Below, in pieces: positions 22,143 to 25,217 of a DNA stretch of 25,217 bases. Source of the stretch: Lachnospiraceae bacterium (GTDB taxonomy: Bacteria > Bacillota > Clostridia > Lachnospirales > Lachnospiraceae); the NCBI GenBank assembly GCA_900765975.1, contig CAAFTS010000171.1:1-25217 (forward strand), given 5' to 3'. A program made the position numbers and the translations under genes. Every line of letters begins with the position of its first letter. Within the stretch, counting starts at the first letter, position 1. The notes under the pieces are model-generated. The model made no database searches, had not been told where the DNA came from, and saw only the letters and a program-made list of their open reading frames with translations.

Positions 22143-22982
22143 TTATTTTATCTCCATACGACCATTTTTCAATGTAAGTAACCCAGATGCACAATAGATT
22201 GTAATATAATATTCACCTTCCTGCTCTGCTGTTAAATTGTACTGATGATGTAATCCTTCATCCATAACATCTTGGTGAAGTGCTCCGTCCAATAAATAAC
22301 CAAATTTAATTTTCCAACTCTTGTTTCCTGTTTTTGTTGTTTCCAACGGATATTGTTCTGCTTCGAATGATAATGTCTGCCCCTTTTTTAAGTGCCATGC
22401 AGTTCCATCCGGTTTTGTAAAAATAACCATTGCAGCATTTCCCATAATTACTTCTGGTGTTTCATAATAAGCATTCTTCTCCGTTGTAAGAAATGGGTTC
22501 ACCGTAACAGGTAAAAAGAACTCTTCTGTATCTACACTTTTTATATAATTATTATCAAGTGCTTTTTCCAATCGTTCTTTTTTTAATGCTTTCGCATTCG
22601 TTTCCGCCTCTTCTTCCGTAATTTCTTTTATCTCTGATCCATGAACAACCATTGCATTTATCATGACTTCCTTTCCAATCCACTCTCGATTGGTATCATC
22701 AATCAATGCTGCTTTTCCTTCGGAAAGATCTCTTAGTCCATCCACATCAATCCAATCTCGATCTGTGTCATCTAGTAAAGCCGGATCCTTAACTTTTATT
22801 TCTGACTCATGAATAAATGCAGATCCACTTTCTCCCCACCAGGATTCTTTCTCTTCCTGCATTTTCTCCGGAACCGTATTTTCAATAGGTTTAAATTGAT
22901 AAATAACAAGACCAAGCATGCAACACGCAAAAACAAGAACAATCCCGATAATTGCTGTTTTTTTAATTAATTTTCCGTTCAT
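22143..22982 (-). CDS. Membrane-anchored extracellular protein, unknown
   Basis: A 279-aa protein with one N-terminal helix (TAIIGIVLVFACCMLGLVIY) and an acidic outer region. A short internal repeat occurs near residues 67-105: ALLDDTDRDWI and ALIDDTNREWI. A helical, Lys/Glu-rich stretch (about 115-145) leads to a beta-rich C-terminal half (VIMGNAAMVIFTKPDGTAWHLKKGQ; GEYYITIYCASG). ATG at 22982 is chosen, 10 nt after AGGGGG; the in-frame TTG two codons upstream is a weaker option. It follows the kinase gene by 58 nt in the same direction. It could be a surface sensor or effector controlled by that pair (inference); no family recognised. Confidence 0.7.
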   Translation of the reverse strand: MNGKLIKKTAIIGIVLVFACCMLGLVIYQFKPIENTVPEKMQEEKESWWGESGSAFIHESEIKVKDPALLDDTDRDWIDVDGLRDLSEGKAALIDDTNREWIGKEVMINAMVVHGSEIKEITEEEAETNAKALKKERLEKALDNNYIKSVDTEEFFLPVTVNPFLTTEKNAYYETPEVIMGNAAMVIFTKPDGTAWHLKKGQTLSFEAEQYPLETTKTGNKSWKIKFGYLLDGALHQDVMDEGLHHQYNLTAEQEGEYYITIYCASGLLTLKNGRMEIK

Positions 22983-23040
22983 TTCCAATTTACCCCCTAA
23001 CTGTTTTTATTTTATCCTGATTAAAGTTTCTGCTTTTAGT

Positions 23041-24378
23041 TTAATAATCAAATATTTTTTCTTCACCATACATTGTAATTTTTACACAAAATTTTTTATG
23101 ATCCATCTGATATGCAATATTTCCGTCATATCTTTCTACAATCCGTTTCACACTTTCTAATCCCAAGCCATGGTGTTCTGTCTCTTTCTTATGTGTAAGA
23201 AAATGTCCTCGCTCTATGACAGGCTTTCCTTTTATGCTATTTGATATTTCAAGAAATACTATCGACTGCTGACCATGTATATTCACCTCAATCCAACGGT
23301 CATCTTCTACCTGTTCACACGCCTCAATCGCATTATCCAGAAGATTTCCAAATAAAGAACAGCTTTCTCTATCTGATAAAATCCATCGTTCTACAATCTC
23401 TGTTTTGATATTCATCTGAATATTTTTCTCTTTCGCGATCCCGATCTTTTGATTTAAGACAATATCTGTGACTTGATTTCCTGTCCACACCTCCGTCTTT
23501 CCATTCTTCAATTCTTCACTGAGTTCATCCAGATACGTTCCGATTCCTTGTAGGTTTCCCTGCTCCTGATATTCTTTTAATATCAACAGATGGTTTTTCA
23601 TGTCATGCAGCAGCTCCCGATTTCTCTGCTGACTGCTCATGAGTTCCTGATAATAGGAATGGAGCATCTGTTCCTTTTGATGTAAATATAAATTTTCCTG
23701 TCTTATCAGCCTTTCCTTTACAAATAACCACGTAATAATCACAAATATAAATAAAATACACCCCAAAGACAATAGCCATATACTACCTTTATATTTTGAT
23801 ATTCCCATTGCAATCATTACCAAGCCAAACTGATATACATACAAGATAACACTGCCTCCAAAAACTACCGCTATCAAAACTTTTCGCAAATCTCGAATCT
23901 CAATATCACTTATTTTTCTCCACTTTCTGATTTTCTCTACTATAATTGCAACAAGCAAACGCGTACAAAAAAAGAGTGCTATCTGCTGAAATGATGAATC
24001 AAAATAAATCTTTTCTCCAAATTCTTCTTCACACCATACAGTACTCAAAAAGGCTAAAATATAATCAATAACAGCGACCAGAACAAAATAGGCAGATGCA
24101 ATTTCAAACTTTAATACCAGTTGATTTCTCTGAATCATCCATGAGCATAGCACAACTAATACAATTATTGTGTATGATGCCGGAAGTGAAAAAAACAACA
24201 TGGAACGATTCCATCCCAGCAGTATTCCCAAAAGGAATATAGACAAGTAAATCACCGCATAATTCCACTTTGTCAAATATTTCTTTTCCAGCACTGTCTC
24301 ATACATCAGACGATAACATAACCAGATTTCCCAGCAAGTTAATACAGACAGCAGAACTATATATACCGTATTCATCAT
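23041..24378 (-). CDS. AgrC-like GHKL sensor histidine kinase
   Basis: A 445-aa kinase. Six to seven predicted helices occupy about residues 5-215, then a coiled coil leads to the DHp region with the phospho-acceptor His in RNRELLHDMKNHLLILKEY. The ATPase domain has the N-box LFGNLLDNAIEACE and the G-box HHGLGLESVKRIVERYDG. This is the HPK10/AgrC class, whose members usually sense peptides through the membrane domain. The ATG overlaps the regulator's stop (ATGA). No agrB/agrD-type peptide genes are in the window, so the signal is unknown. Confidence 0.92.
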   Translation of the reverse strand: MMNTVYIVLLSVLTCWEIWLCYRLMYETVLEKKYLTKWNYAVIYLSIFLLGILLGWNRSMLFFSLPASYTIIVLVVLCSWMIQRNQLVLKFEIASAYFVLVAVIDYILAFLSTVWCEEEFGEKIYFDSSFQQIALFFCTRLLVAIIVEKIRKWRKISDIEIRDLRKVLIAVVFGGSVILYVYQFGLVMIAMGISKYKGSIWLLSLGCILFIFVIITWLFVKERLIRQENLYLHQKEQMLHSYYQELMSSQQRNRELLHDMKNHLLILKEYQEQGNLQGIGTYLDELSEELKNGKTEVWTGNQVTDIVLNQKIGIAKEKNIQMNIKTEIVERWILSDRESCSLFGNLLDNAIEACEQVEDDRWIEVNIHGQQSIVFLEISNSIKGKPVIERGHFLTHKKETEHHGLGLESVKRIVERYDGNIAYQMDHKKFCVKITMYGEEKIFDY

Positions 24379-25091
24379 TCCAACTCTCTCCATCTATGAT
24401 TCAATTCTTCTTTTACCTTTGCCCGTCTTGCCCTGCTGACTGCCAACTCATCCCCATTATCCATTCGAATTGTTGTTTTTCCGATTCCTGCAATATGCCT
24501 TATATTTGCAATATATCCACGCTCTATTGTCAGGAATCCACGTTCTATCACTTCCTTCTCAATCTCTCTGATATTGATACGTTCTCGATAGATTTCCTTT
24601 TCGGTCACATATTCCACATATTTTTCACCCTTTGCTTTATGCAAATAAATAATATCTGCATAATATATTTTCTGTTTCTGCTCTCCCGTACCAATCCAGC
24701 GAAACTGTGTCTTTTCTTTTTCTAGTCTGATTGCCAGAGTTTCTATCAACTTAGGGAGCCGTTCTTCCATATCAGATTTATCTATATATTGATAGGCGCT
24801 GATTCGATAACTTTCGTATGCATATTCCGGGTGCGCAGTAAGAAAAATCAAATACATCTTCTCGTATTTTTCCCGAACTTTTCTCCCAAGCTCCATTCCG
24901 CTCATTTCTGGCATCTCAATATCTGTAATCAAAATATCTACTAACTTTTCTTCTATATATTTCCATAATTCAGATGGTGATGTACATATTTCTATATGCA
25001 CATGACACCCTTCCGGTATTGCCGCCAGTACACACTGCCGTACTTTTTCACAAATACTTTTATCATCGTCAAGAATCGCAATCTCTGTCAT
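24375..25091 (-). CDS. LytTR-family response regulator (AgrA-like)
   Basis: A 238-aa regulator. The receiver domain (1-120) has acidic residues D8-D10, phospho-acceptor Asp57 in LITDIEMPEMSG, the switch Thr in IFLTAHPEYA and Lys in YQYIDKSD. The LytTR DNA-binding domain (about 135-235) has IIYLHKAKGEKYVEY, RGFLTIERGYIANIRHI and LAVSRARRAKVKEEL. The ATG at 25091 has GAGGGGAAAT upstream; the frame is open 22 codons further. A perfect TATAAT (25129-25134) gives a possible -10 but the -35 is poor. It is translationally coupled to the kinase and probably controls this operon. Confidence 0.93.
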   Translation of the reverse strand: MTEIAILDDDKSICEKVRQCVLAAIPEGCHVHIEICTSPSELWKYIEEKLVDILITDIEMPEMSGMELGRKVREKYEKMYLIFLTAHPEYAYESYRISAYQYIDKSDMEERLPKLIETLAIRLEKEKTQFRWIGTGEQKQKIYYADIIYLHKAKGEKYVEYVTEKEIYRERINIREIEKEVIERGFLTIERGYIANIRHIAGIGKTTIRMDNGDELAVSRARRAKVKEELNHRWRELE

Positions 25092-25136
25092 ATTTCCCCT
25101 CTTATATCCACACCACACTATTTTAGTTATTATAAC

Positions 25137-25184
25137 AAAAAGCAACATTTCATGCACCTACATGGACATGAAATGTCGCTTTTT
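25137..25184. terminator. Bidirectional intrinsic terminator
   Basis: ACATTTCATG (25145-25154) and CATGAAATGT (25167-25176) form a perfect stem extended by AGC/GCT and flanked by runs of A and T, so it works on either strand. On the minus strand it would end an operon lying to the right of the window, just before the response-regulator promoter. Confidence 0.7.
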
Positions 25185-25217
25185 GTCTTTGAATTGTACT
25201 ATCTTCTTCTCTTATTC

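Overview
The window looks like chromosomal DNA of a low-to-moderate GC, spore-forming, gut-type Clostridia, most likely Lachnospiraceae (inference). The basis is the spoVA genes, class B sortase and Spy0128/CnaB-type pilins, an AgrC/AgrA-like LytTR two-component pair, and remnants of a conjugative element. Almost everything is on the minus strand. No tRNA, rRNA, CRISPR array or intact transposase was seen.

Positions 1-11,400 are a scarred accessory region. At the left edge is part of a pilus locus: the 3' end of an LPXTG-type adhesin, a signal-peptidase-like gene that has lost its catalytic Ser/Lys pair, and a Spy0128-type pilin. It is fused near 1390 to the remnant of a mobile-element operon (metK, a frameshifted DUF3991/TOPRIM gene, and a 3'-truncated small gene). 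Upstream of metK lies a structured RNA of about 195 nt with its own consensus promoter and terminator. Next come two small antitoxin-like genes, then a complete three-gene operon with ABC-three-component (ABC-3C) defence architecture (SMEK-type protein, middle component, DUF2326-type ATPase). A degenerate tandem repeat of about 200 bp separates this from a second pilus remnant: a class B sortase and a 5'-truncated CnaB-repeat surface protein. At 10,381/10,382 that protein abuts, head to head, a 5'-truncated plus-strand gene followed by an unrecognised four-TM membrane protein that lacks a canonical start codon.

Positions 11,650-17,700 are a phosphate-uptake block. It holds a Na/Pi-cotransporter-type protein with a PhoU-like tail, then pstS-pstC-pstA, a truncated pstB copy and a full-length pstB.

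Positions 17,740-21,180 carry the spoVA genes for dipicolinic-acid transport. Gene order is the canonical AA-AB-AC-AD-AE, but spoVAC alone is inverted. Three sigma-G/F-like promoters fit this layout: one before an unannotated 53-codon membrane ORF that leads into spoVAA, and a divergent pair between spoVAC and spoVAD.

Positions 21,250-25,091 hold a LytTR response regulator and AgrC-type histidine kinase followed by three unrecognised membrane-associated proteins in what looks like one operon.

The strongest leads are the ABC-3C operon, the stand-alone RNA, the unknown four-TM module, the in-place spoVAC inversion and the catalytically dead signal-peptidase homologue.
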